Shown piece by piece: positions 23,501 through 32,875 of a stretch of 64,000 bases of DNA. This stretch comes from Clavelina lepadiformis (Eukaryota > Chordata > Ascidiacea > Aplousobranchia > Clavelinidae), in assembly GCF_947623445.1 (NCBI RefSeq), contig NC_135245.1, positions 15,445,501-15,509,500 on the forward strand, given 5' to 3'. The notes under the pieces were generated by a model. That model saw only the letters and a list, made by a program, of their open reading frames with translations, was not told the origin of the DNA and did no database searches. Every line of letters starts with the position of its first letter. Positions within the stretch are counted from its first letter, which is position 1. The position numbers and the translations under genes are program-made.

Positions 23501-25354
23501 AGCAGACACTTCTTTGAAACAACTTGTTGCATGCTTTTTGGTGGCTTCGTTTTACAAGAAAGGTTGGAAATACGACAAATATCTACTTACTGCGCCGTTG
23601 TTTACGCAATCTCTTGTGCGAGAGATCATGCCACCATCACATGGCTCAGAACAATTGCCAACTTCAGTCCAATCCGTCCAGTAAGAACAGTTTTGTGTGT
23701 TGCACGTGACTATCACTGACTAACATAATGTTATAAATAGGTTTTTTAACCTTTTTTAGTGATAATATTGCCACCTACTCTTACATGACTATTCGGTATT
23801 CCATTGATACTCTATAAATATGCATTTCAAGTTATTTCAATTTAGGTTATATAATATAGTTACACGCATACAATTATGGTTATCAACAAATTTTTTTGAA
23901 AATTTTGCCGGTTTTGGTCTCACCATTTCACCAGTAGCAGAAGCACCAGGGCATAGAGACGAGGGGCTGCCCTCATAAGAGCAATTACGGGTTCGAGTGA
24001 GGTTACCTCCGCCACATGTCACTGAGCAAGTGCTGTTAACGTATGCCCCGTAAGCAGGACATGCTTGCGTCATGCACGGCTGGCTCTCATTATATGAGAG
24101 CTGACCACTTGGGCAGCCTATTCCCTACAAATAAAGAATAAAATAGATCAAATATAAGCTATAGCAGAAAGAATGTCAAATTTTCACTAAACATAGGAAA
24201 AAGAACAAACGGTAATTGTAGATACAATCCGTCATACATCTGGGCTTGGTCCCGTAGCTTCGAGGCAATATCTGGTACGTGTTTGATTTCCTCCATCACA
24301 AGAATGGGAGCAAGTTGTAAAGTTCGACCATTCACCCAAGACTGGACAAGCTTCCGTATTACAAACTTGAGTACCGGTTTCAATATTAGAACCTCCGGCG
24401 CCTGATAAAAATATTTGCAATAGGTTGACAAATGATATGCTTGTAACGTTCATTGCAACTTAAAACCACTTACCCTCGCAGTTTGTACTGGCCGATCCGT
24501 CAGGGCTTTCACAAAATCTTTGCCTTGTGTATGTGCCGCCATTACAGTTTCTGTTGCACTCAGATGTTTGTTCCCATTCACTCCAGGTGCCAGAACACGA
24601 GGCTAAGCACTGATAATGTCGTATGTACCTGCAGGATAAGAATATCATTTACCGAAAAGCGCAGCGAAGCAAGTTATATTGCACTCTTTTCACGCGTGAG
24701 GGTTCTAAATTGATGAAACTACTTTTGTTTCGAATTATAAACCTGATAATTTCAAAGCTTACATGCACAATGTACCATCATCGCATGGGAAGGTAGTCGT
24801 TTGAAATCCAATATCACAATCGCCCATACAACCTGAAACTGTTGGGAGTCCGAAGGATGCGCAAGTTACAAAACAATTTTTGTATTCTTCCATAAAATAG
24901 TTGGAAGTGCAAATCACGTCGGCTGTGAACAAAAAACATCAGAAATTGTTGAGGAATGTTGCGATGGAAAGTTAAGGTTCCCATGGTACTGGACCCAACA
25001 ATAACACCTTGGGTCGAACTGGAGAGCGAAATAAAAACTAACCAAACTGCATGGGTTCGATATCAGAGCACTAGAATGCTCATAAATGCGTTATCGTCAC
25101 CCGAACAACTCGATCATCGCGCTCTTGCAAAAACAATTAAAAAATAGTTTGCAATAGATTCTAAAACAAATGAAGAACTGGGTATCGAGTAAAAGTACAA
25201 ACTTCTGTTTACTTGTGTTACAAGTTCTTGATCTATTTCTGTTGGCTGCTGAGTCGCTAGGAACAAACTCTCCCCACTCAGACCAGGTCTCCACAGCAGA
25301 TACAGCTGAAATCGCTGCGGCAAGCGCCAGGGCAATAAGTATAAACCGTTCCAT
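14515..25354 (-). CDS. TSP1-repeat membrane protein, gene B (sixteen TSP1 repeats, expanded exon array)
   Basis: This paralogue of gene A joins in frame to 1144 residues. N-terminal exons: 25213-25354, 24763-24922, 24474-24628, 24238-24401, 23924-24124, 23591-23719, 23359-23496, 23118-23198. Then come ten pairs of a 108 bp exon and a short exon (listed under the array). Then 16292-16399, 15764-16009, 15452-15536, 15281-15357, 14943-15110 and 14515-14712. Residues 1-19 are a signal peptide. TSP1 repeats 1-5 lie at about 101-390, the array at 391-851, and a diverged repeat at 852-887. The next exon completes the last TSP1 and holds hydrophobic segments at about 910-943 and 952-969. The basic, Ser/Thr-rich tail covers 970-1144. 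Every exon is open and every junction is GT-AG. TSP1 proteins are typically secreted or at the cell surface; the partner is unknown. Copy number could differ between alleles or through exon skipping, because the array exons are symmetric. Confidence 0.85.
16481..22948 (-). repeat. Ten-copy TSP1 exon-pair array within gene B
   Basis: Each unit has a 36-codon exon (a) with the TSP1 core and a 10-codon exon (b) of the type [10 protein letters not shown]. All are phase 0 at both ends. From 5' to 3', a/b coordinates are: 1) 22841-22948 / 22677-22706; 2) 22194-22301 / 22028-22057; 3) 21517-21624 / 21351-21380; 4) 20872-20979 / 20706-20735; 5) 20195-20302 / 20029-20058; 6) 19554-19661 / 19388-19417; 7) 18702-18809 / 18544-18573; 8) 18055-18162 / 17895-17924; 9) 17301-17408 / 17142-17171; 10) 16641-16748 / 16481-16513 (33 bp). 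The a exons begin [13 protein letters not shown] with small changes (DCEY in unit 10, VCEY in unit 8) and end GCSKT or DCSKT. Every unit keeps an NIT glycosylation sequon. Units 1-6 are the most alike. Confidence 0.93.
20029..22676. repeat. Near-identical 1.32 kb higher-order repeat, two copies in tandem
   Basis: Block 20029-21350 (units 5 and 4) and block 21351-22676 (units 3 and 2) read as almost the same sequence, introns included. Long intron stretches such as 20340-20860 and 21661-22180 show essentially no differences by eye. A third, partial copy starts at 22677 with unit 1. The intron upstream of unit 6 (19662-20028) also resembles those upstream of units 4 and 2. Neutral introns this similar imply a recent duplication or ongoing unequal exchange or gene conversion. 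Assembly collapse or artefactual expansion is also possible in such a region. Confidence 0.9.
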
Positions 25355-26463
25355 TACAAATTTGCCAGATCAACGACAAATAATAATAAAACTTTGTTCT
25401 TTTTCGACTTTTTTCTGCATATAATTTAACTATAAAATTTAGTTTGTTAATACGAGTCCATGAAATTTTTACTGCAACGCTCATTCCTAGATTGCATCGT
25501 AATGACCTGACCACAGTATAGGTTGATGCTGTTTCAAGCTTAAACTGCCTCGCCGGCTGGTTTTGTTGCTAAGTCGATTGCAAAATTTGTCCCTGCGTTT
25601 CACATAATTTCAATAAACCTGCTCCGTATCCTGAGGAAATAAAATTTGATCGCGTCGCATCACGTGACCGGTACCGTTTACTTGTGACGATTCACCCATA
25701 ATTATGTTGTTCTTCTATATTCTTGGAAAGTGCGCTAAAATATTGAAATTGTGCAAACAGCCTTATAAAACTAAAACAAATTGTGCAAGTAGAAATTAAG
25801 TTTGCAAGCAAATAAAATGTAATAGCGTTGCATAACGTCCCCGGCACCGTTTGCTTGTGACGTTTCAGATAGGATTATTGTGTTGGCCTACTTTATATTT
25901 ACGAAATATCAGTAAGCATTAAAATCGTGCGTACAACCTTGTTTTATGTCCGAAGGAAGAGAAGTTAGTTCTGTTGCTGTCTAAACGTGTTCCTTTTTAT
26001 AATTAAAAAAATCTTTCGGCAAACGTCATACTTTATTCACGCTTCTTTTTACGCAACAACTGCAAGCCAATGAAACAAAACAAATCTCAAAACATTTTTC
26101 TATCTGATGCGAAGACACAAACAGTTAACTGCCAGCCGTCATTACAGCCCTGATGATTGTCTTTCGATTTTGTTGCTTCCAGAGTAGGCAGGCGGTTGTA
26201 CATCCAGACCAGAGCTTCGAAGCAACAAAATTGGCTCTCGGTTCCAAATTCCTCTTTCATAAGATCTATTAGTTCGAATACTTGTCGGATGGCTTTGCAA
26301 TATCGACCGTGATGTTTGTGTACAAGATTCTTTCAGTTTTGTTTAACAGCCGATATATGGTTACAATAAACTGAAAAGTTTAATTGCAATTTAACAATGA
26401 CTATGGGGTAATATACAGTAATTAAAACTGCAAACACAATTTGCCTAACATCTGTTGACATTG
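25355..26463 (-). promoter_or_regulatory. Upstream region of gene B, conserved with gene A
   Basis: About 25545-25680 repeats the gene A upstream block, including CCTGAGGAAATAAAATTTGA and a CATCACGTGACCGGTACC context. A weaker partial echo of the GGCACCGTTTGCTTGTGACG part occurs at 25845-25865. The stretch 26260-26360 matches 10125-10215 upstream of gene A. The shared flank is then interrupted by the MULE insertion at 26474. Confidence 0.5.
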
Positions 26464-26477
26464 AAAATTAATGGTGG

Positions 26478-27257
26478 TCGGACGATTCAACCCACGGACG
26501 ATTCAACCCCGGACGATTCAACCCACGGACGATTCAACCCGCGGACGATTCAACCCGCGGACCATTCAACCCGCGGACGATTCAACCCACGGACGATTCA
26601 ACCCGCGGACGATTCAACCCACGGACCTTTCAACCCACGGACGATTCAACCCAGGACGATTCAACCCAGGACGATTCAACCCACGGACCTTTCAACCCAC
26701 GGACGATTCAACCCACGGACGATTCAACCCAGGACAATTCAACCCCGGACGATTCAACCCACGGACCTTTCAACCCACGGACGATTCAACCCAGGACGAT
26801 TCAACCCAGGACGATTCAACCCACGGACCTTTCAACCCACGGACGATTCAACCCAGGACGATTCAACCCCGGACTATTCAACCCACGGACAATTCAACCC
26901 AGGACAATTCAACCCCGGACGATTCAACCCACGGACCTTTCAACCCACGGACGATTCAACCCAGGACGATTCAACCCCGGACTATTCAACCCGCGGACGA
27001 TTCAACCCACGGACCATTCAACCTCGGACGATTCAACTCCGGACGATTCAACCCACGGACCTTTCAACCCACGGACGATTCAACCCCGGACGATTCAACC
27101 CACGGACCTTTCAACCCACAGACGATTCAACCCACGGACGATTCAACCCCGGACTATTCAACCCCGGACGATTCAACCCCGGACGATTCAACCTCGGACG
27201 TTTCAACCCCGGACTATTCAACCCACCGACGATTCAACCCACGGACGATTCAACCCG
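26478..27257 (+). repeat. Left tandem array of the MULE
   Basis: About fifty head-to-tail copies of a unit such as GGACGATTCAACCCAC. Length varies between 15 and 16 bp, with variants ending CCCGC, CCCCG or CCCA, and with GGACCTTTC or GGACTATTC in place of GGACGATTC. Because the unit length varies, long open frames run through the array, but they are products of the repeat and not protein genes. Confidence 0.95.
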
Positions 27258-27621
27258 TTTATAAAAACGTCTACGCAGTCAATGTGTCAATTTGGTCCAT
27301 CAATATGGTCAATTTTTTTTAACCTGCTCAGAATGCTATCACAAAACAAATTTCAGTCTTGTGCGACATGTAGTACAGAAGTTATTAGGCTAATATAAAG
27401 TCAATTGTTTCGTTAGGTCAAGATACGGTCAATTGTGTCTTTTAGGTCAAAATCTATTAAACTTGTAATTTTGTAATATTATTCTTCCGTTTTTCTCTTT
27501 GCTTGTACCGCAAACAATTCCAGTGCCCCAAATTAGAGGCCTACTTAGAACCAAAGCCACCAAGAGAGGGAAGGCCTTTCAGCGCGTCTGGTGTTAATAA
27601 CGAACAAGGAATATTTTAGGA

Positions 27622-29379
27622 GTGCATCTTGTAAACGTCGACGAAAATGTACTTGCAAGGATGCCTAAACGTTCTACTTTAGAAAGAAATATTAGAAGAA
27701 GACGGCAAAATGGTACTGCAGCACATCCTGTACCAGGAGAGATTAACTTTCAAATTCCACCAGAGTACCTAGAGATAGTGCTATATGATTCGGGGGAAGG
27801 AGACAGGCAACGGATCATTGCCTTGGGCTGCGTGGAACTTCTTCATTACCTGAACCAAGGTCTCTTTCTCGCAGACGGAACTTTCGACGTCGTTCCTGGC
27901 ATCTTCTTCCAGCTGTACACCATTCACTGCAAGGTTGGACACAGTTATCCACCTATAGTTTACTTTCTCTTGCCCAATAAGTCTCAAGAAACGTATACAA
28001 AGATGGGATCACGTGAAGTGACCGTGAACAAATTCACCGGCGACAACCGGTAGTGGTCAACTGACCGGCAACAAATTGGCCGCCGACCAATTAACCGTGA
28101 CGTAAATTGGCCGACGATAAAATTAACCGTCGATAAATTGGCCGGCGATCAAATTAACCGGCGACAAATTGGCCGTCGAAAGGTCAAAATTCTAATTCAC
28201 TATCTAGTCGCGCATCAGCTTTAATCCTAGCCAATTAAGTATGTGTATTGCAGTCAAGGTTGACTGATTTGTCAAATAACAGTTTGTGTAAATTTTAGTG
28301 CCCTTATTATGTAGTGTCATATGTGTTTTGCAGTGAACTTCTTTTAATGTTGTTACTCGTATTTCTCGTATTTCTCGTATTTCCGGAAATATTTCTGTTT
28401 ATTTCAATAAATGTTTCAATGTGTATTGAAATAAAAAAAAAATTTTGTTAAAAACAAAGGAAATAGTTACAAACAAATATTTACTTTACATATCATATAC
28501 TACCATCAACTTAAACACAACAATTCAGCACTTGCACGGTCAATTTACCTCCCGGTCAATTTTCATTCCGGTAAGTTTGTTCGCGGTCAATTTACGTCAC
28601 GTTCAGTTGTCCCCGGTGAGTTTGTTCGCGGTCATTTTCCCGCGGTCATATGTCATGGAACCTACAAAGATGTTGCAAGCCCTCAGAATTATACGCCCAA
28701 TGGCACAGCCCGATAAAATTCTTTTGGATTTTGAAATCGCTGCTATAAATGCATTTAGGTCTGAATATCCTTCAGCAACCATTTCCGGTTGCTATTTTCA
28801 TTTGGCTCAGTCCGTTTTAAGAAAAGTAAACGAACTCGGTCTGAAAACCAGGTATGAAACCGACAGCATCTTCCAAATGTTAGTGAAGTCGCTGTCTGCA
28901 ACTCTGCATTATCTTTTGTTGCAGTCGCTGACCTGGAGAGTATTTTTGAACAACTTGCCAGCACATTTCCAGACGAGGTAGCCTGCAACGATCTTTTAGT
29001 TTATTTTGAAAGCAATTATATCCGTGGTTCAAGAACCGGACGCCATCAACGACAGGCTAGATTTCCCCCTTCGTTGTGGAATCATTACGACGACGCGATA
29101 CTTTGCGAGCCCAAAACAACAAATTCCACAGAAGGGTTTCACAATGCCCTCAAATCACTATTTCTGTGTTCTCATCCGAACATTTGGTCATTTCTGGACG
29201 GTATAAAACGCGATATCGCGATACAACGGCTCGGTGCTCAAAACGCAGCAGTTGTTAATTTGGACCAACCACGAAGCAAATACACGCACCTGGCTCACAG
29301 ACTTTCGGCAAAGGTTTCGAATTATGCAAATGAGCCAGATAAATTGATGTATCGGCGTGCAATCGCTCATATGAGCTAA
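27622..29379 (+). pseudogene. MULE transposase, broken by insertion and frameshift
   Basis: The product resembles the animal MULE transposase domain. The first part (27622-28005) holds LADGTFDVVPG, with the first catalytic Asp codon at 27874, then QLYTIHCKVGHSYP and VYFLLPNKSQETY. After the inner element (28006-28662) the frame resumes with DKILLDFEIAAINAF (second Asp codon at 28737) and GCYFHLAQSV, the C-x2-H motif. A frame change near 28905-28917 is needed before the FEQLASTFPDEV-like segment. The last part keeps NSTEGFHNAL, with the probable catalytic Glu codon at 29131, and stops at 29380. Removing the inner element and one copy of its target duplication restores the frame across the break, as expected for a recent insertion. 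All three DDE residues survive but the copy cannot make full-length protein. No N-terminal zinc finger (FLYWCH or WRKY) was seen. Confidence 0.85.
28006..28662. mobile_element. Non-autonomous element nested in the transposase
   Basis: The 657 bp insert is flanked by a perfect 10 bp direct repeat TACAAAGATG (27996-28005 and 28663-28672). The left end starts GGATCACGTGAAGTGACCG and the right end, read inward, starts GGTTCCATGACATATGACCG. Inside each end are degenerate tandem repeats (ACAAATTGGCCG-type on the left, GCGGTCAATTTAC-type on the right) in inverted orientation. This is the same architecture and the same GGTTCC-like terminus as the host element, so both probably belong to one transposon group. 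It has no coding capacity. Confidence 0.85.
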
Positions 29380-29918
29380 TTAATTACCGTTTGTAGTACC
29401 CTTTTCAGCTTTGTGTTTTATACGTGCTGTGTTTGTGTTCAGGTTCATGTTCTTAAGCTTGCCTGTAAATAAAACAACTTTCTTTCTAATTAATCGATGT
29501 ATAAACAGGTATCTATAAAAATATCTGTAATTTGTGTACATGCAAAAAAATAAATACACACATTTACGTACGTGGGTCGAAAGCATTTTGTCTTTTCAAA
29601 AACTTCAAAAATGTTAACTTAATGCTAAAAGGAGAACATTTTATATAATAACCGATCTACACGGGTAAATACAAAAAATAATAGCAGGCGTAGACAGAAA
29701 TGTACGCAAAGTACTGTATAGGGCAAAATAACAATATTCAAGGTTTTACTGGAAAGCAGAAAACAATAAGTGTTTTGATGTACAACCAATGCTAACAAGA
29801 AGTGGTAAAAGAAAAAAAAGGAAACACAAAAAGCTTTATATTAGCTTAGGCCTATATATTAGCTTTATTTAGCTTACATAATATTGGCTACAAAGTAACT
29901 TGGTGATAACCTAAGCCA

Positions 29919-30316
29919 ATCGTCCGTGGGTTGAATCGTCCGCGGGTTGAATCGTCCTGGGTTGAATCGTCCGTGGGTTGAAAGGTCCGTGGGTTGAATC
30001 GTCCTGGGTTGAAAAGTCCTGGGTTGAATCGTCCGTGGGTTGAAAGGTCCGTGGGTTGAATCGTCCTGGGTTGAATCGTCCGGGGTTGAATCGTCCGTGG
30101 GTTGAATCGTCCGCGGGTTGAATAGTCCGGGGTTGAATCGTCCTGGGTTGAATCGTCCGTGGGTTGAAAGGTCCGTGGGTTGAATCGTCCGCGGGTTGAA
30201 TCGTCCGTGGGTTGAATCGTCCGCGCGGTTGAATCGTCCGCGGGTTGAATCGTCCGGGGTTGAATCGTCCTGGGTTGAATCGTCCGGGGTTGAATCGTCC
30301 GTGGGTTGAATCGACC
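29919..30316 (-). repeat. Right tandem array of the MULE, inverted
   Basis: About 25 copies of the same 15-16 bp unit as the left array, here as the reverse complement (GTGGGTTGAATCGTCC). The array is roughly half as long as the left one. The open frame running through it on the minus strand is a by-product of the repeat. Confidence 0.95.
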
Positions 30317-30333
30317 TGGAACCAAAATTAATG

Positions 30334-31373
30334 CATTATTCTTTTGTAAGCCTATATTTTCCAGCATAACTTAACTGTACAAAACTGTCTGATAAGCGTT
30401 ACTTACCCTACATATAGGTTTTTATACACAGTTACTGTTTAATTTAAACATTGTGGAATGAATGTTTTCTTCAGATATATTTAATTTGTTTCACAAATAT
30501 CGCATTTGTCCTAATGATAAACAAGGTAGTTGTTTCTGCGAAAATATCACAATGTCGGTAGGAGGAAATTACAAAACGTTCTTAATTGGATAATGAACGT
30601 AATTCCAGAAACTGCGAATTGAAACGTAAACATACAAGTGTGGTTCCCAACCTTTTTTTGGTTGATGGCACTCTTTTTGAATAAGAAAAATCGCTGCACC
30701 TTAAACTGCTTGATAGCAGTTTTTGCTGTAACTAGACATATCACGCATAGCTTAAGTGTTGTAGTACCAGTCAGGTGAAATTCGATAATTTTCTAGGGCA
30801 CACATCCCAGAACGTTTAATTGGTTATCCAAAGAAGTGGATTTCTTTGTGGAGTTAAACAAAACCTCATCCTTAATTTTCTAATTTCTTTCATTATTGCA
30901 AAACAGATTCAGAAACATTGAATAAGCAATAGCCTACTGTTTTCTCAGCCACACAATATTTTCAATCTGATATGATCGAGTTTGCTCGCTTTTGCATTGA
31001 TGGAAAAACCGTTTTTAAATTATTATTTCATACTGTTAGCCTACACAGTACAGTTTGCAAAGGCAAAATTCAACCAAATGTTGTGTGTTCAGTTTTTTGC
31101 AATCTAAGCTAACAAACCCAGGGCAACAAATTACTATCCTGAAGGTTATGTGTTAAGATAAAGCATTCGAGTAGAGCATAGATATAGTATACCTGCTGCA
31201 TAGCAGAACATACAAGTTTTTATCAAACGTTGTCGCTATGTATTTCCATCAATAGATAGGTTATGTCTCAACTTTACAAGGGTAGCACAATTGGCTGATC
31301 CATTGTGGTCATACCGCATAAATGTTGTGAGCTGCTTTTTGATAAATTGTTGGTAAAACGATGAAAGGGTTTC
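30334..31373. other. Gene B upstream flank beyond the MULE
   Basis: No gene is supported. The stretch 30480-30640 matches 10430-10620 upstream of gene A, which shows where the duplicated unit continues past the MULE. At 30636 a GTGTGGTTCCCAACC word followed by T-rich sequence looks like one end of a hAT-type element, but I found no matching other end. Confidence 0.4.
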
Positions 31374-31656
31374 CAAGATGGCGGTGATGGAGTGGTGGTA
31401 TTTCATCAACTATGCCAAAGGGAAAATTGCTCAAAGTTTTTCCATCTTCAGCTCTCATGTGGTCCTGATACACTTCTTCGTGTTCATTGTTTCCAAGTGA
31501 AACCTAGAAATGATTTCTTTCATGCTATCCTGATTGTTGCTAATACTACATACAAATTTGATGCCTAAATTAAAAAAAATTACACACTAGTGACACTAAC
31601 CACAAAAATTAACAGAAACTGAAAAGTTAATCCTGGAGTACTGCTAACATGAGCCA
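31374..31656 (-). pseudogene. Decayed 5' end of INTS3
   Basis: Two fragments match the functional INTS3 at the left edge. The segment 31620-31656 keeps the ATG and about the first ten codons, then diverges abruptly. The segment 31440-31500 matches exon 3, with the CATGAAGAAGTGTGTATC-like region changed, and is followed by unrelated sequence. The exon corresponding to 1374-1460 is missing. It lies about 400 bp downstream of the intact EXOSC6, the mirror image of the left locus. It cannot encode INTS3. Confidence 0.8.
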
Positions 31657-32059
31657 TTGTTGGATTAGTACAATATTACCAAAACCCCTATTTTTAAAAA
31701 GGAAGCAAGATGTCTTAACGCTGCAGTTTTGTTTCATAAATCTCACTTTCTAAAAAAACGTTGTGATACATGTCATTGCATATCTATGCATCAGTTCATA
31801 GTATCATAGTTCATCATTTGAACAAACAATGAAAAATATTGGCAAAAATGAATTTCAGTTTTAAGTAATCTAATCCAAACCATATATTAACATCTCAAAT
31901 GTATTTTTACAACTTTAGCGTTAGTTTTTGGATTTAGTTAGCCAACAATACAAGTGACATAAATACCAAGTGAAACATCATGTGCATAAATGTATTAAGT
32001 TTTGCTCATATCATAGAATAACAATTCGATTGTCATTAAAAATGCCAGCATTGTCTGGT

Positions 32060-32875
32060 TTATACATTGATATCACCCAGATTCGAAGTCAGACACTTTC
32101 TTAAAGGTGCGTAAAGATTCTGTGCTTCCTCTGTGCATGTTTGAATTGCCTCCTGAAGCACACTTGATTCCATACAACCTTCTGACAAAACGCCACAAAC
32201 TTGGTTTAATGTTGGCATTAATGCTACAGTAACCACGCCGTTGTTGAAATCATTCTTTTTGGAAAGCTGGTGAGGGAAATATTCTTCATGAAATGTGGGG
32301 TCTCGTAAGAAATTTTCTTTTCCAAATACACGAACTGATGCTGCTGCTACAATGTCGTATTGTTCAATACATGCATCGGCAAGAGCAAGTGATGCAGCAG
32401 TGATTGCAGCAGCGAGGGCCGAACCATTGTTTTCAAGAACTATCACGTAGACTTCTATTTGTGACTTTGGATATCGGTGCAAGCAAACAGATGATGATAA
32501 AGCCTGAGTTAGGACCTCACAAAGTTCACTTTCCTCCAAATCAGCAATGTGTCCTCTCCTTTTGTGACATGAGAAAGGAGCAAACTTAAAGTCGCACTTG
32601 AGCTTCCCTATCATTTGGAAGTCTTCTTTTTGTTCCACATCCTTGGGCCCATAAACTGAGCAAATAACTTTAGTTTTGTGTAATTCACAAAATGAAGAAC
32701 CCTTCGCCTGTGACACTGTGCCACATTGCATGAAAATACCCGCTATTTCCTCTGGGTTTCGACCATCTTTTCTCAAACTGTCATCATTAATCAGTGATGT
32801 TGGATCACTGGAGCAAAAAAGCTCAGGTGAATGGCTAACTTCAGGCACTGGTAATCTTCTTGAATCTGTAGGCAT
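32060..32875 (-). CDS. EXOSC6: Exosome complex component MTR3 (RNase PH domain)
   Basis: A single-exon gene of 271 residues. EXOSC6/MTR3 is one of six RNase PH-like subunits that form the ring of the RNA exosome, which processes and degrades RNA in nucleus and cytoplasm; in animals the ring subunit is structural rather than catalytic. Length fits the family (about 270). Family blocks are in order: MPTDSRR start, QAKGSSFCE, TKVICSVYGPKD, CDFKFAPFSCHKRRGH, LHRYPKSQIEVYVIVLENNGS, a long AAAITAASLALADACIEQYD helix, and TVALMPTLNQVCGVLS near the C-terminus. The start at 32875 matches the human start by position. The decayed duplicate lies at 2085-2640, and an INTS3 relic follows downstream. Read-through to a downstream gene is therefore no longer useful here. 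Confidence 0.93.
   Translation of the reverse strand: MPTDSRRLPVPEVSHSPELFCSSDPTSLINDDSLRKDGRNPEEIAGIFMQCGTVSQAKGSSFCELHKTKVICSVYGPKDVEQKEDFQMIGKLKCDFKFAPFSCHKRRGHIADLEESELCEVLTQALSSSVCLHRYPKSQIEVYVIVLENNGSALAAAITAASLALADACIEQYDIVAAASVRVFGKENFLRDPTFHEEYFPHQLSKKNDFNNGVVTVALMPTLNQVCGVLSEGCMESSVLQEAIQTCTEEAQNLYAPLRKCLTSNLGDINV

Larger units (their letters stand above)
26474..30323 (+). mobile_element. Mutator-like DNA transposon with tandem-repeat inverted ends
   Basis: The element is bounded by a 10 bp direct repeat AAAATTAATG (26464-26473 and 30324-30333), the expected target-site duplication size for MULEs. Its left end begins GTGGTCGGACGATTC. Its right end, read inward, begins GGTTCCAGGTCGATTC. 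Just inside lie long arrays of a GGACGATTCAACCC-type unit, plus-oriented on the left (to about 27257) and inverted on the right (from about 29919). Between them is a MULE transposase gene broken by a second element. It sits in the upstream flank of gene B, between two segments that are contiguous upstream of gene A, so it arrived after the duplication. Confidence 0.85.

Noticed and set aside
26455..27322. Two overlapping open frames of 269 and 283 codons, rich in DDSTHG and RFNPRTIQP
   Set aside because: They run through the 15-16 bp tandem array in several frames at once. The repeat simply lacks stops, and the composition follows the DNA unit, not a protein.
26478..30316. CRISPR-like appearance of regularly repeated short units
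   Set aside because: The units are directly adjacent without unique spacers, lie in a eukaryotic transposon and mirror each other at its ends.
29888..30367. Minus-strand frame of 159 codons with the same repetitive residues
   Set aside because: It is the inverted right array of the same transposon, open for the same reason.
30636..30780. hAT-like terminus GTGTGGTTCCCAACC
   Set aside because: Only one end is visible. Without a partner end or duplication an element cannot be delimited.
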